Source: Angelobacter sp036557225 (GTDB lineage Bacteria > Acidobacteriota > Terriglobia > Terriglobales > Acidobacteriaceae). From it: DNA of 31,578 nucleotides. Positions 21,806 to 29,844 of this stretch are shown here, in pieces. Numbering within the stretch: position 1 is the stretch's first letter; every line of letters starts with the position of its first letter. The notes beneath the pieces were generated by a model. The model saw nothing but the letters and a program-made list of their open reading frames with translations. It was not told where the DNA came from and searched no databases. A program made the position numbers and the translations under genes. The DNA is taken from assembly GCA_036557225.1 (NCBI GenBank), contig DATBHX010000084.1, forward strand, positions 1-31,578, given 5' to 3'.

Positions 21806-22654
21806 ATGCGACATCATCTTGTTTTCCTGGCGTCTGTCTTAACGCTGGCAGGGGCATTTTCACCGGCCGCCGGTCAGGCCAAACCAGCACAACCTCAGCC
21901 CAACAGCCAAGCTACCCCCCAGGCCAAGCCGCCAGCGCAGGCGCAGGACCAGGACGCACTGATCGAAGGCGCGGTCACAAAAACTGCCGAAGCCACCATC
22001 GCGTGGGACACGCGGTCAACCCCAGGCGCGAAAGCTGACGTGTTGCTGATCAAGAAAGAACAGTCCGCCAACGGACAGCCGCTGGTGCAGTACCGGCTCA
22101 AGATCACCGGAGCTCCGCATAACAAGCTGTACAGCCTCGTCGCATGGCCCATCACAACTGCCCTGCCTGGAACCATCATGGAAGGGCTGGCGATTGCGGC
22201 CGATGGGACGGTTGGATGTCCACCGGATTCCACTCGCAGCTGCGCTCAGCGTTTTAAGGGCGCCGAACTCCGGCTGACCTATACACCCGGTATCGGCGAG
22301 ATCTTCCGCCACGCGCTGGTCTCGGAGGACCATCAGACCAGAATTTTCTTTTCCATTGTGCCGGCGCCGATGATCGAAAAAGACAAAGCATGCAGTTTGG
22401 AGGTCATCCGGCTGAGCCCGCGGTTTGAGCTGGCCGTCATTCGCGGCAAAGGGTTCACTCCAGGCGAGCTTCTGGCTTTTCATACGCAGTCGTATCAGGA
22501 AGCACACGATTCGCAACCGAAAGTGGATGGCAACGGAGAGTTCTGGGCCATGCTCACGCCGTTCGTCCGGAGCAGGACCATGGGGACCACCCAGGTGACA
22601 GTCCGCGGACAAAGCTGCGCGCCGGCGCTGTCGTTTGAATGGGGATCACAGTAA
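21806..22654 (+). CDS. Secreted protein of unknown function
   Basis: 282 residues. The signal peptide (about 1-23) ends GAFSPAAGQ and is followed by a Pro/Gln/Ala-rich linker (24-50). The remainder looks like two beta-rich domains: residues about 55-195 (with YRLKITGAPHNKLYSLVAW and FFSIVPAPM) and 200-282 (with FELAVIRGKGFTPGELLAF and FWAMLTPFV). The second resembles an immunoglobulin-like fold, judged only from strand pattern. Cys residues come in likely pairs (CPPDSTRSC). I do not recognise a family. No ribosome binding site is evident; TATTCT at 21790-21795 lies 10 nt before the ATG. The gene is divergent from the S9 peptidase. Confidence 0.6.
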   Translation: MRHHLVFLASVLTLAGAFSPAAGQAKPAQPQPNSQATPQAKPPAQAQDQDALIEGAVTKTAEATIAWDTRSTPGAKADVLLIKKEQSANGQPLVQYRLKITGAPHNKLYSLVAWPITTALPGTIMEGLAIAADGTVGCPPDSTRSCAQRFKGAELRLTYTPGIGEIFRHALVSEDHQTRIFFSIVPAPMIEKDKACSLEVIRLSPRFELAVIRGKGFTPGELLAFHTQSYQEAHDSQPKVDGNGEFWAMLTPFVRSRTMGTTQVTVRGQSCAPALSFEWGSQ

Positions 22655-22668
22655 TCGCCGACATCCTG

Positions 22669-22730
22669 CCCCAACAAGCCAACACCGGGCTTGTTGGGGA
22701 CCCCGACATCGCTGTGATCGCGCGAGATCG
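22669..22730. repeat. 12-bp perfect hairpin plus 26-nt interspersed repeat, copy 2
   Basis: CCCCAACAAGCC (22669-22680) and GGCTTGTTGGGG (22688-22699) form a perfect 12-bp stem with a 7-nt loop. Bases 22705-22730 then repeat 1614-1639 with two differences. As in copy 1, a GC hairpin directly precedes the 26-nt unit and the element begins just after a stop codon. No T-tract follows the hairpin. Confidence 0.6.
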
Positions 22731-22832
22731 CCGAGATCGGGCACACGTTGGCTGAGTTACATTTGTTGCGGGCAACCGTCTATAGATCACGGCTTGCGAA
22801 ACTCGAATCACCTCCTTTTCCCCGGAGAAAAC

Positions 22833-23819
22833 ATGAAACACGCTTTGCGATGCTTTCTATGGCTCGTTGCCGCTGCCGGCTTGAATCTTTACGCAGCTGA
22901 TCTGCCCAAACCTCTGCTGCTGGTGCTGGACAAGCCGGAAGGCAAGCTGGTGATGGTGGATCCCGTGGCCAGGAAAATTGTGGGCCAGGTGGCAACAGGA
23001 ACCGGACCGCACGAGCTCACTGTTTCCGCCGACGGCAAACTGGCGTTCGTGGCCAACTACGGCGACCAGACTCCGGGGGAAAGCCTTTCGGTGATCGACC
23101 TGGAAGCCCGCAAAGAGCTGCGGCGGGTGAACCTGGGCGCGCTCCGTCGCCCGCACGGCATCGCCGAATACAAAGGAAAAATTTATTTCACGGCAGAGGT
23201 GAACAAGGCCATTGCGCGCTATGATCCCGCGGCTGACCGGGTCGACTGGCTCACGGGCACCGGCCAAGACCTCACGCACATGCTGGTCATCAACAAAGAT
23301 CAGAACAGGATCTACACGGCAAACATTGGTTCTGACTCGGTGGGGGTAATGGAGCCGGTGGGCACGGGCGGGAACAACTGGCATTACACTGTCGTCGCCG
23401 TGGGCAAACGGCCGGAAGGAATCGATCTCTCTCCCGACGGCAAAGAAGTTTGGACAGCGCATTCGCAGGATGGCGGCGTCAGCGTGATCGATGCCGAAAC
23501 AAAGAAGGTTGTGGCCACGATTCCCGCACTCACCAAGCACTCCAACCGGCTCAAGTTCACGCCCGATGGAAAGCTGGTGCTGATCTCAGACGCCGAATCA
23601 AACCAGGTGCTGGCCATCGATGTGAAAGAGCGCAAGCTGGTCAAGAGAATTCCCGTGGCTGCTGTGCCGCTGGGAATACAGATCGCCGGCGATGGAAAGC
23701 TTGCCTACGTTGCCTGCGCTGAAGCCGGTCAGATCGCGATCGTAGACCTGGCAACGCTCACGCAGACCGGAGCGATTGACGTTGGCCCCGGACCAGACGG
23801 CATGGCATTGGTGCAGTAA
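22833..23819 (+). CDS. Secreted YVTN/NHL-type beta-propeller protein
   Basis: 328 residues from the ATG at 22833, fixed by GGAG five nt upstream; the open frame to 22635 overlaps the hairpin repeat and is not credible. The signal peptide is about 1-20 (RCFLWLVAAAGLNLYA). The rest is a seven-bladed-propeller type repeat: TGPHELTVSADGKLAFVANYG, KRPEGIDLSPDGKEVWTAHS, HSNRLKFTPDGKLVLISDAE and VPLGIQIAGDGKLAYVACAE are spaced about 45-50 residues apart, each followed by a VIDxxTxK-like strand. Such proteins resemble the cytochrome cd1 propeller without haem ligands and usually serve as scaffolds or lactonase-like enzymes; no catalytic residues are assigned. It ends 10 bp from the convergent M28 gene. 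Confidence 0.85.
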   Translation: MKHALRCFLWLVAAAGLNLYAADLPKPLLLVLDKPEGKLVMVDPVARKIVGQVATGTGPHELTVSADGKLAFVANYGDQTPGESLSVIDLEARKELRRVNLGALRRPHGIAEYKGKIYFTAEVNKAIARYDPAADRVDWLTGTGQDLTHMLVINKDQNRIYTANIGSDSVGVMEPVGTGGNNWHYTVVAVGKRPEGIDLSPDGKEVWTAHSQDGGVSVIDAETKKVVATIPALTKHSNRLKFTPDGKLVLISDAESNQVLAIDVKERKLVKRIPVAAVPLGIQIAGDGKLAYVACAEAGQIAIVDLATLTQTGAIDVGPGPDGMALVQ

Positions 23820-23829
23820 GAAGATTGTT

Positions 23830-26094
23830 CTAATGTCCCGCTTTCTCCAAATCCTCTGCCGCTGAATCAACCGCTGCCGCGTAATCCTGCAACGCTTGCG
23901 CTACGCGCGTAATCTCTTTCTCCGCTTCCTGATAGCGCTTTTCTTCGATCCCTTCGCGCACGCCGGGGAGGGTCTTTGCCCCATAGCCGGTATAGAAGCC
24001 TGGAGCATAAATCAAGTTGCGGTACCAGGAGCGACGAGGGAGCCCGCCATCGTTCACAAGCTTGCGTTCGGCCAGCAGAAGTTTGCCATTGACCGCCTGC
24101 AACGACTGTCCGGAAGCACTGCCGCTGGAAAATGCTTTCACAGCCTTGGAATATTTCTGAGCGCTGCGATCGAGCGCGTTTAGGGCGTTATCGAGCGGCG
24201 CGAAATTCAGGAACGGCGGGACCTCTTCTTTCGGCGGAGCCACGGTTGGCCGCTCGGGATCAGAGATGGCGGTGTAGACGCCATTGTCGATGTCCTGGTT
24301 GCGATCGCGAATTTCATCCTGCCGGTTCTTGAGCAGCGTTTTGAGCTCGTCAGAATATTTGTGGACGGTGTCAGAGAAGTCGCTGAAGTCGTAGGGCAGC
24401 ACGTCAGCATCGGCAAAGCGCAGCACCATGGTGCCTACGGTCTGGGCCAGCGCCTGGCCATAGACAAAGTCTTTGTCAGAGAAATTGGTGAACCAGTAGA
24501 AATCGTCATAAATGGAGTGATAGACGCCACCGCCGCCGCCCTCGCCGCCATAACCCACGTTGAGCGACGCGACGCCCAGATGGTCAATGAACGCCGTGTA
24601 ATCGCTGCCTGAGCCGAGCGCGCCGATGCGCAGATCAGGGCGCGTGCGCGCGTCTTTGCGATCGTCAGGCCGGCCTTGCGTGAGACGCTCGGCCTGGCCG
24701 CGCTTCCAGACGGAAATCTTTTTCTCCGGATCGGTGATGTCGCGGGCAACGCTGTTGACAAATTTTTCCAGCGAATGCGAGCCCTGAGCCTGAAGAAAGC
24801 CGCGGCCGTTGCCGTCAGTATTGATGTAGATGGCGGCATGCTGCTGGAGTTCGGCGGCGTGATACTCCGCCCATTCCGTTGAACCAAGCAGCATCGGCTC
24901 CTCGCCATCCCAGGCGCAATAAATAATGGTGCGTTTCGGCCTCCAACCTCCCTTCAGCAGCTGGCCAAGGCCGCGCGCCTCTTCCAGCAGCGCGATCTGC
25001 CCGGAGATGGGATCTTCCGCGCCGTTGACCCAGCCATCGTGATGGTTGCCGCGGACAATCCATTGATCGGGCGACTCAGAGCCGGGAATCTTGGCAATCA
25101 CGTCATACACCGGCTTGATGTCCCAATTGGACTCAACTTTCAGATGGACCGTAGCCGGCCCGGGACCAATGTGATACGTGATCGGCAGCGCGCCACGAAA
25201 ACTCTCCGGCGCGACCGGCCCTTTTAACGCCATGAGCAAGGGCTTGGCATCGCCCCAGGAAATGGGGAGCGTGGGAATCCTGGTGAGCGTGGGAATGTCT
25301 TTGAGAGCCAGTCGCTTCACATCGCCCCTGGCGCCGACGCCTGGCGTGGTGGGATCGCCGGGATAGATAGGCATGTCCATCACGCTGCCGCGCTGCACAC
25401 CGTTCTCATTGCGCATGGGGCCCTGGGGAAATGCGTCGTCCTGGTAGTAGCCGTCGTCGCGGGGATCTGAATAAATGATGCAGCCAACGGCTCCGTGTTC
25501 GGCAGCGACCTTGGGCTTGATGCCGCGCCAGGAATTTCCATAGCGCGCAATCACAATCGCGCCCTTCACGGAGACACCCAGGCGGTCAAGCTCTTCGTAG
25601 TCGCGCGGAAGGCCGTAGTTCACGTAGACCAGCCGTCCATTTACGTCGCCGTTGATCGAGTACGCGTTGTAGCTGGGCAACTGCTCGCCCTGCTGATTGG
25701 AGGTTGGGTCGATGGAGACAGCCGGTTCGGCCAGCTTGGCGGTGTAGCGTGTTGGCTCCGTCATTTCCAGTACGCGCTCTTTGGGCGTGGGAAAGAGGAC
25801 GTCAAAGGTCTCGATCTGCGCATCGAGCCCCCAGGACTTGAACTGGCTGAGGATCCACTCGGCATTCTGCTTGTCATAGGGCGAGCCCACGTGGTGCGGG
25901 CGCGCGCTGAGCCGCTGCATGGAGTCGCGCAGGATTTTGGCATCGGGGATGTCACGGAACTTTTTCTCCAAATCACGTTCGGCGCGCGATGAGGTGACCG
26001 TGAAGCCGTAGAGGGCTTCATCGTCAGGGCTGGCGGCGGAGAGCGGAAGCAGGGCAATCAGACAGAGCAATAGGGCGGAGAGCGCGCGTCTCAT
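23830..26094 (-). CDS. Secreted M28-family carboxypeptidase (glutamate carboxypeptidase II-like)
   Basis: 754 residues from the ATG at 26094 with GGAG 8 nt upstream; the frame extends to 26184 but overlaps the preceding gene. A signal peptide (MRRALSALLLCLIALLPLSA) is followed by an N-terminal segment, a PA domain (about 140-300, with VKGAIVIARYGNSWRG and VGCIIYSDPRDDG) and the M28 zinc domain. The zinc ligands are in GNHHDGWVNGAEDP (about 350), DGEEPMLLGS (about 396), NTDG and YHSIYDD. A C-terminal transferrin-receptor-type dimerisation domain completes the architecture of human PSMA/GCPII. It should trim acidic or other C-terminal amino acids outside the cytoplasm. It lies 65 bp downstream of the acid phosphatase gene, probably in the same transcript. 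Confidence 0.95.
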   Translation of the reverse strand: MRRALSALLLCLIALLPLSAASPDDEALYGFTVTSSRAERDLEKKFRDIPDAKILRDSMQRLSARPHHVGSPYDKQNAEWILSQFKSWGLDAQIETFDVLFPTPKERVLEMTEPTRYTAKLAEPAVSIDPTSNQQGEQLPSYNAYSINGDVNGRLVYVNYGLPRDYEELDRLGVSVKGAIVIARYGNSWRGIKPKVAAEHGAVGCIIYSDPRDDGYYQDDAFPQGPMRNENGVQRGSVMDMPIYPGDPTTPGVGARGDVKRLALKDIPTLTRIPTLPISWGDAKPLLMALKGPVAPESFRGALPITYHIGPGPATVHLKVESNWDIKPVYDVIAKIPGSESPDQWIVRGNHHDGWVNGAEDPISGQIALLEEARGLGQLLKGGWRPKRTIIYCAWDGEEPMLLGSTEWAEYHAAELQQHAAIYINTDGNGRGFLQAQGSHSLEKFVNSVARDITDPEKKISVWKRGQAERLTQGRPDDRKDARTRPDLRIGALGSGSDYTAFIDHLGVASLNVGYGGEGGGGGVYHSIYDDFYWFTNFSDKDFVYGQALAQTVGTMVLRFADADVLPYDFSDFSDTVHKYSDELKTLLKNRQDEIRDRNQDIDNGVYTAISDPERPTVAPPKEEVPPFLNFAPLDNALNALDRSAQKYSKAVKAFSSGSASGQSLQAVNGKLLLAERKLVNDGGLPRRSWYRNLIYAPGFYTGYGAKTLPGVREGIEEKRYQEAEKEITRVAQALQDYAAAVDSAAEDLEKAGH

Positions 26095-26159
26095 GAAGTG
26101 ACTCCAGGTGGAAATACGGAACGGCAAATTGTATATGAACCACGCGGGAATTCGCGCCG

Positions 26160-27494
26160 TTATTTGGGGGCATGCGCAGTGCAAGCCTGTGGTTTGCTCT
26201 CAGGATTCGCCACCAACTGCTTGAAGGTCTCAAGATCGCAGACGCCCTGGCAGCGCGGAACGGCTACATCGATCCACTTGGGCGGGCGCTCGAGGGTCAG
26301 GCCGGACTTGGTCCGCAGCTGCTCGACCATCTGATAAACGTAACGGATCTGCAGCGAATACTTGCTCGTCTGAGTGCTTCTGTGCAGCTCAAAAACCAGC
26401 GCGCCCGCGGGCGGGGTATCGTTCTCCGGCAGATCAGGGAGCTTCCAGCAAACTCCAAGCATGGCCGCCACATTCGCGATGTTGGTGTCATGTCCGGCAA
26501 AGATCACGAGCTTCTGCGCGGCCGGATTCGGCTGCATTCCCTGGCTGAGCCGCCCGGCGATCTCATTCAGCAGTGGTGTTCCCTGGACTTTCGCGATGTA
26601 GGGCGCTCGCTGCGTTTCCTGGAAGTATGCTGTGTGGAGTTCCTGCATGGCGCGGAAGCTCTGTCCCTGCCCGCAGTCCGGTTGGTTGAAGGCGACCTTG
26701 CCCCATCCCACGGTGGCGCACGGCATGCCGTGGGCATACTCAAGGAGAAAAATCTCGGCAGCAGTTGAACCGATGCTGAACCGGCCGTTCCATTTTAGTT
26801 TCCATTTTTCATTCTCCAGCACAAGCGCGGCCGGCTCATCCACCTTGAGAAAGCAATTCTTTGTGGGACAAAGAGTATTCTGCATGGCATCGAGCGGCTG
26901 GCGATATTGCTCTACCAAATCTTTGTAGCGGCCATTTATATGGTCGGCGATTGCCTGCAACTGCGACTTGTCCAAAGCGGTACGGGGATGAAACAACGGA
27001 TCAGTTGAGGACGTGCGTTGGCAGCTCTTGTCAGTGGGCGACGAGCTGCAAACCGAAGGCACATAGGGCTGGGAATTCACAGTCAGGCTACAGCCGGGCG
27101 TGTGACCAGCCAAACCCTGCGCCAGTTCCCTTCCGGTTTGAATCGTGCGCTCTTCGTTGTCAGCCCAGATGAAAACCTCTTTGTCCGGACAGCCCTCAGG
27201 AAGCAGCTTCTTCTCTGGACTGGCGTAATAGAGGTGATAGTACGCGCCCATCTCCCGTACCAGCTGTTCACCGGAAGGCGTGAGATCGCCGTTATAGTCA
27301 ACGCTCCAATCGCGCTGGTTCTGGGGCCACGCATTTTCAGCCACGGGCACATTGAGCGGAGATCGCACACCGTGGCGGCTGAGGATGACGACCATTTTAA
27401 GTTGATCGGTAGCCGCCCGTTCTGGAGGAACGGGTTGCACCGAACATGAAACGGTGAAGAGAAGCGCGCACAACAACCAGCGTCTTGCCTGCAT
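26160..27494 (-). CDS. Histidine acid phosphatase (AppA/Agp-like, branch 2)
   Basis: 444 residues. An N-terminal export signal ends in FTVSCSVQ and could be a lipoprotein signal, although Thr at the lipobox -3 position is unusual. The catalytic motif SRHGVRSP has R40, H41 (nucleophile), R44 and P46; the proton donor pair is H335-D336 in FAGHDTN. Many Cys residues are consistent with disulfides of this branch. Enzymes of this type release phosphate from phytate, glucose-1-phosphate or other monoesters in the periplasm. GGAG is five nt before the ATG. It precedes the M28 peptidase by 65 bp. Confidence 0.92.
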   Translation of the reverse strand: MQARRWLLCALLFTVSCSVQPVPPERAATDQLKMVVILSRHGVRSPLNVPVAENAWPQNQRDWSVDYNGDLTPSGEQLVREMGAYYHLYYASPEKKLLPEGCPDKEVFIWADNEERTIQTGRELAQGLAGHTPGCSLTVNSQPYVPSVCSSSPTDKSCQRTSSTDPLFHPRTALDKSQLQAIADHINGRYKDLVEQYRQPLDAMQNTLCPTKNCFLKVDEPAALVLENEKWKLKWNGRFSIGSTAAEIFLLEYAHGMPCATVGWGKVAFNQPDCGQGQSFRAMQELHTAYFQETQRAPYIAKVQGTPLLNEIAGRLSQGMQPNPAAQKLVIFAGHDTNIANVAAMLGVCWKLPDLPENDTPPAGALVFELHRSTQTSKYSLQIRYVYQMVEQLRTKSGLTLERPPKWIDVAVPRCQGVCDLETFKQLVANPESKPQACTAHAPK

Positions 27495-27551
27495 GGGAAC
27501 TCCAGAACCTGAAGTGAGATCAAGGCCCAGAATGTGGGTTGTAGTGCACGG

Positions 27552-27557
27552 ATTATA
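27552..27557 (-). promoter_or_regulatory. Perfect -10 box upstream of the acid phosphatase gene
   Basis: TATAAT on the minus strand, about 57 nt before the ATG at 27494. No good -35 was found at 17 bp; a TTGACG lies only 7 bp upstream and is too close. Confidence 0.4.
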
Positions 27558-27599
27558 GCGGATGCGTCAAATTCTCTACGCAGCGGTGGTCGCGGCGAT

Positions 27600-28031
27600 C
27601 TAGATTCGCGAATAATCGGGCCGCCATTCGGTGACGGCTTTTTTAATGTCGGAGCGGCCGAGCTTTTCATCGAGCGCGCGCTGCACCAGCGCAGGCAGCT
27701 CGGCGTCAGAGGCAAAACGCAAGGCGATGAGCTGGGTGTCCGCCAGCTCGCCGATGCGTGAACGCAGTGGTTCCGGCAAAACGGCTGACAGTCGCAAGCG
27801 CTCTTCCAGCCGGATGATGCGGTCCTGCAGATGAGTGGCATAGCTGCGCATGCGTACGGCCATGATCAGCAGCGCAATCGATATCAAAAGCAGCCATGCG
27901 CCAAGCAGGCCGGGATGGCGGAAAAGCTCAAGACAAATGACGATAACGTTGATCGCCAACACGGGGAGAATGAAGAAGTGGAATGCAGGATCGTACTTGG
28001 TGTGGTTGGCGAGTGTTTGCGACTTGGCCAT
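27600..28031 (-). CDS. DUF6526 family membrane protein
   Basis: 143 residues from the ATG at 28031, where AGGGGA lies about 6-8 nt upstream; the frame extends to 28346 but then runs antisense into glpK. It opens MAKSQTLANHTKYDPAFHFF, followed by two membrane helices (FILPVLAINVIVICLELF and GAWLLLISIALLIMAV). A charged cytosolic part follows, with RSYATHLQDRIIRLEERLRL and LADTQLIALRFASDAELPALV. This matches the DUF6526 pattern, small two-helix proteins of unknown function common in acidobacteria and Bacteroidetes. Confidence 0.85.
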   Translation of the reverse strand: MAKSQTLANHTKYDPAFHFFILPVLAINVIVICLELFRHPGLLGAWLLLISIALLIMAVRMRSYATHLQDRIIRLEERLRLSAVLPEPLRSRIGELADTQLIALRFASDAELPALVQRALDEKLGRSDIKKAVTEWRPDYSRI

Positions 28032-28050
28032 GCGTTTCCCCTTTGTTAAG

Positions 28051-28079
28051 AGTGTACTGGAAGTGGATGGCCCCGTGAA
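28051..28079 (-). promoter_or_regulatory. Promoter candidate for the DUF6526 gene
   Basis: On the minus strand TTCACG (complement of 28074-28079) and TACACT (complement of 28051-28056) are 17 bp apart, giving a leader of about 15 nt that contains the AGGGGA ribosome binding site. Confidence 0.45.
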
Positions 28080-28151
28080 ACGAATGGCTGCATAGGGCCA
28101 AGGTTGTAAGATTTGTAACTCTAGAGAGTATCGGGGAATTCCGGGAACGGC

Positions 28152-29636
28152 ATGAGCAAATATATCGGCGCCATCGATCAGGGTACCACCAGCACGCGCT
28201 TTATCGTCTTTGACGGCGCAGGCAAGGTTGCAGGCAGCGCGCAGAAGGAGCATCGCCAGATTTATCCGCAGGCGGGCTGGGTGGAACACAACGCTGACGA
28301 GATATGGCAGCGTACGCAGGAGGTGATCGCCCAGGGCGTTCGTCAAGCTGGGATCAAGGCCGGCGATCTTGCGGCGGTGGGCATCACCAATCAGCGTGAA
28401 ACCACGGTGGTGTGGGAAAGAAAAACGGGCAGGCCGTTGTGCAACGCGATCGTCTGGCAGGACATGCGCGTCGCCGCTGACGTGGCGCGCCTCACGCGTG
28501 AGATGGGCAACGACTTCTTCCGCAGCCGTACCGGCTTGCCGCTCTCCACATACTTCAGCGCGCTGAAGCTCCGCTGGATTCTGGAAGACATTGCCGGCCT
28601 GCGCAAGCAGGCAGAGGCGGGCGAGATACTGTTTGGCAACATCGATACCTTTCTTCTATGGAAGCTCACGGGCTTGCACCTCACCGACGTCACCAATGCC
28701 AGCCGCACTCAGCTCATGAACCTCTCCACGCTTACTTGGGACCCGGAGCTGCTAAGAGCATTCGACATTCCCGAACAAATCCTGCCGCGCATAGGCTCCA
28801 GCAGTGAAGTCTACGGGCACATTGGCGAAGGTCCGCTCGCCGGTATTCCGGTGGCAGGGATTCTTGGCGATCAGCAGGCCGCGCTCGTGGGACAGACCTG
28901 TTTCAAGAGCGGCGAAGCCAAGAATACCTACGGCACGGGTTGTTTTCTACTGATGAATACGGGAGAGAAGCCGGTCGCGTCAAAGCATGGGCTGCTCACC
29001 ACGGTAGCGTACAAATTGGGCGATGCTCCCGCGCGATACGCGCTGGAGGGAAGCGTTGCCATCGCCGGCGCGCTGGTGCAATGGCTGCGCGATAATCTTG
29101 GACTGATCAGGAACAGCGCTGAAATCGAACCGCTGGCGGCTTCCGTCAGCGACAATGGGGGCGTTTACTTTGTGCCTGCGTTCTCCGGGCTTTACGCTCC
29201 TTACTGGAAGGAAAATGCGCGCGGCGTGATCGCCGGCCTGACCCGCTACGCCGACAAACGGCACATGGCGCGCGCGGTGCTGGAAGCCGTCGCCTTCCAG
29301 ACTCGCGAAGTGGTGGAAGCGATGGAACAGGACTCCGGCATTGCGCTCGACGTCCTGCGCGTGGACGGCGGCATGGTCCGCAACAACCTGCTGATGCAAT
29401 TTCAAGCCGATATCCTGAACAAGCCCGTTGTGCTTCCTTCCATTCAAGAGACCACCTGCCTGGGAGCAGCTTACGCAGCGGGGTTGGCGGTGGGGTTCTT
29501 TACCAGCAAAGAGGAGTTGTGCGCGCATTGGTCGGCGGAGAAGACCTGGACACCGGCCATGGATGGAGACCGGCGGGAGCGCCTGTACAGGGACTGGAAG
29601 AAGGCCGTAAGCAAGGCCTTTGATTGGGTGGATTGA
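28152..29636 (+). CDS. glpK: Glycerol kinase
   Basis: 494 residues, the normal GlpK length. It phosphorylates glycerol to sn-glycerol-3-phosphate with ATP. Diagnostic segments are YIGAIDQGTTSTRFIVFD (4-21), TNQRETTVVWERKTG (about 79-93), GILGDQQAALVGQ (about 238-250), the GTGCFLLMNTGE phosphate-binding loop and the C-terminal DGGMVRNNLLMQFQADIL. The start ATG is preceded by CGGGAA. No glpF or glpD lies next to it, so it is a lone gene, divergent from the DUF6526 gene across 120 bp. Confidence 0.97.
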   Translation: MSKYIGAIDQGTTSTRFIVFDGAGKVAGSAQKEHRQIYPQAGWVEHNADEIWQRTQEVIAQGVRQAGIKAGDLAAVGITNQRETTVVWERKTGRPLCNAIVWQDMRVAADVARLTREMGNDFFRSRTGLPLSTYFSALKLRWILEDIAGLRKQAEAGEILFGNIDTFLLWKLTGLHLTDVTNASRTQLMNLSTLTWDPELLRAFDIPEQILPRIGSSSEVYGHIGEGPLAGIPVAGILGDQQAALVGQTCFKSGEAKNTYGTGCFLLMNTGEKPVASKHGLLTTVAYKLGDAPARYALEGSVAIAGALVQWLRDNLGLIRNSAEIEPLAASVSDNGGVYFVPAFSGLYAPYWKENARGVIAGLTRYADKRHMARAVLEAVAFQTREVVEAMEQDSGIALDVLRVDGGMVRNNLLMQFQADILNKPVVLPSIQETTCLGAAYAAGLAVGFFTSKEELCAHWSAEKTWTPAMDGDRRERLYRDWKKAVSKAFDWVD

Positions 29637-29844
29637 GGTTAAGGTTTCAAATTCTGAAATTACCCGTTCCAGGCATTCAACCCTATACAAACGCACGGAC
29701 AAATACTGCTAACGATCAAAGAATTACTTGATCTAAACTAAGCGCGATCGTTTGTTTTCGGTGTTTCCGTGAGCTCACCAGCGAGTGGCAACTTTCCAGG
29801 GAACGCCGGTATCCTATTGCGCTCCTCAGCATCCGAGGGCCATG

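Noticed and set aside
22635..22832. 66-codon N-terminal extension of the propeller protein
   Set aside because: It reads through the hairpin repeat and lies upstream of a good signal peptide with its own GGAG site.
28032..28346. N-terminal extension of the DUF6526 gene
   Set aside because: It is antisense to glpK and lacks a ribosome binding site; the ATG at 28031 has one.
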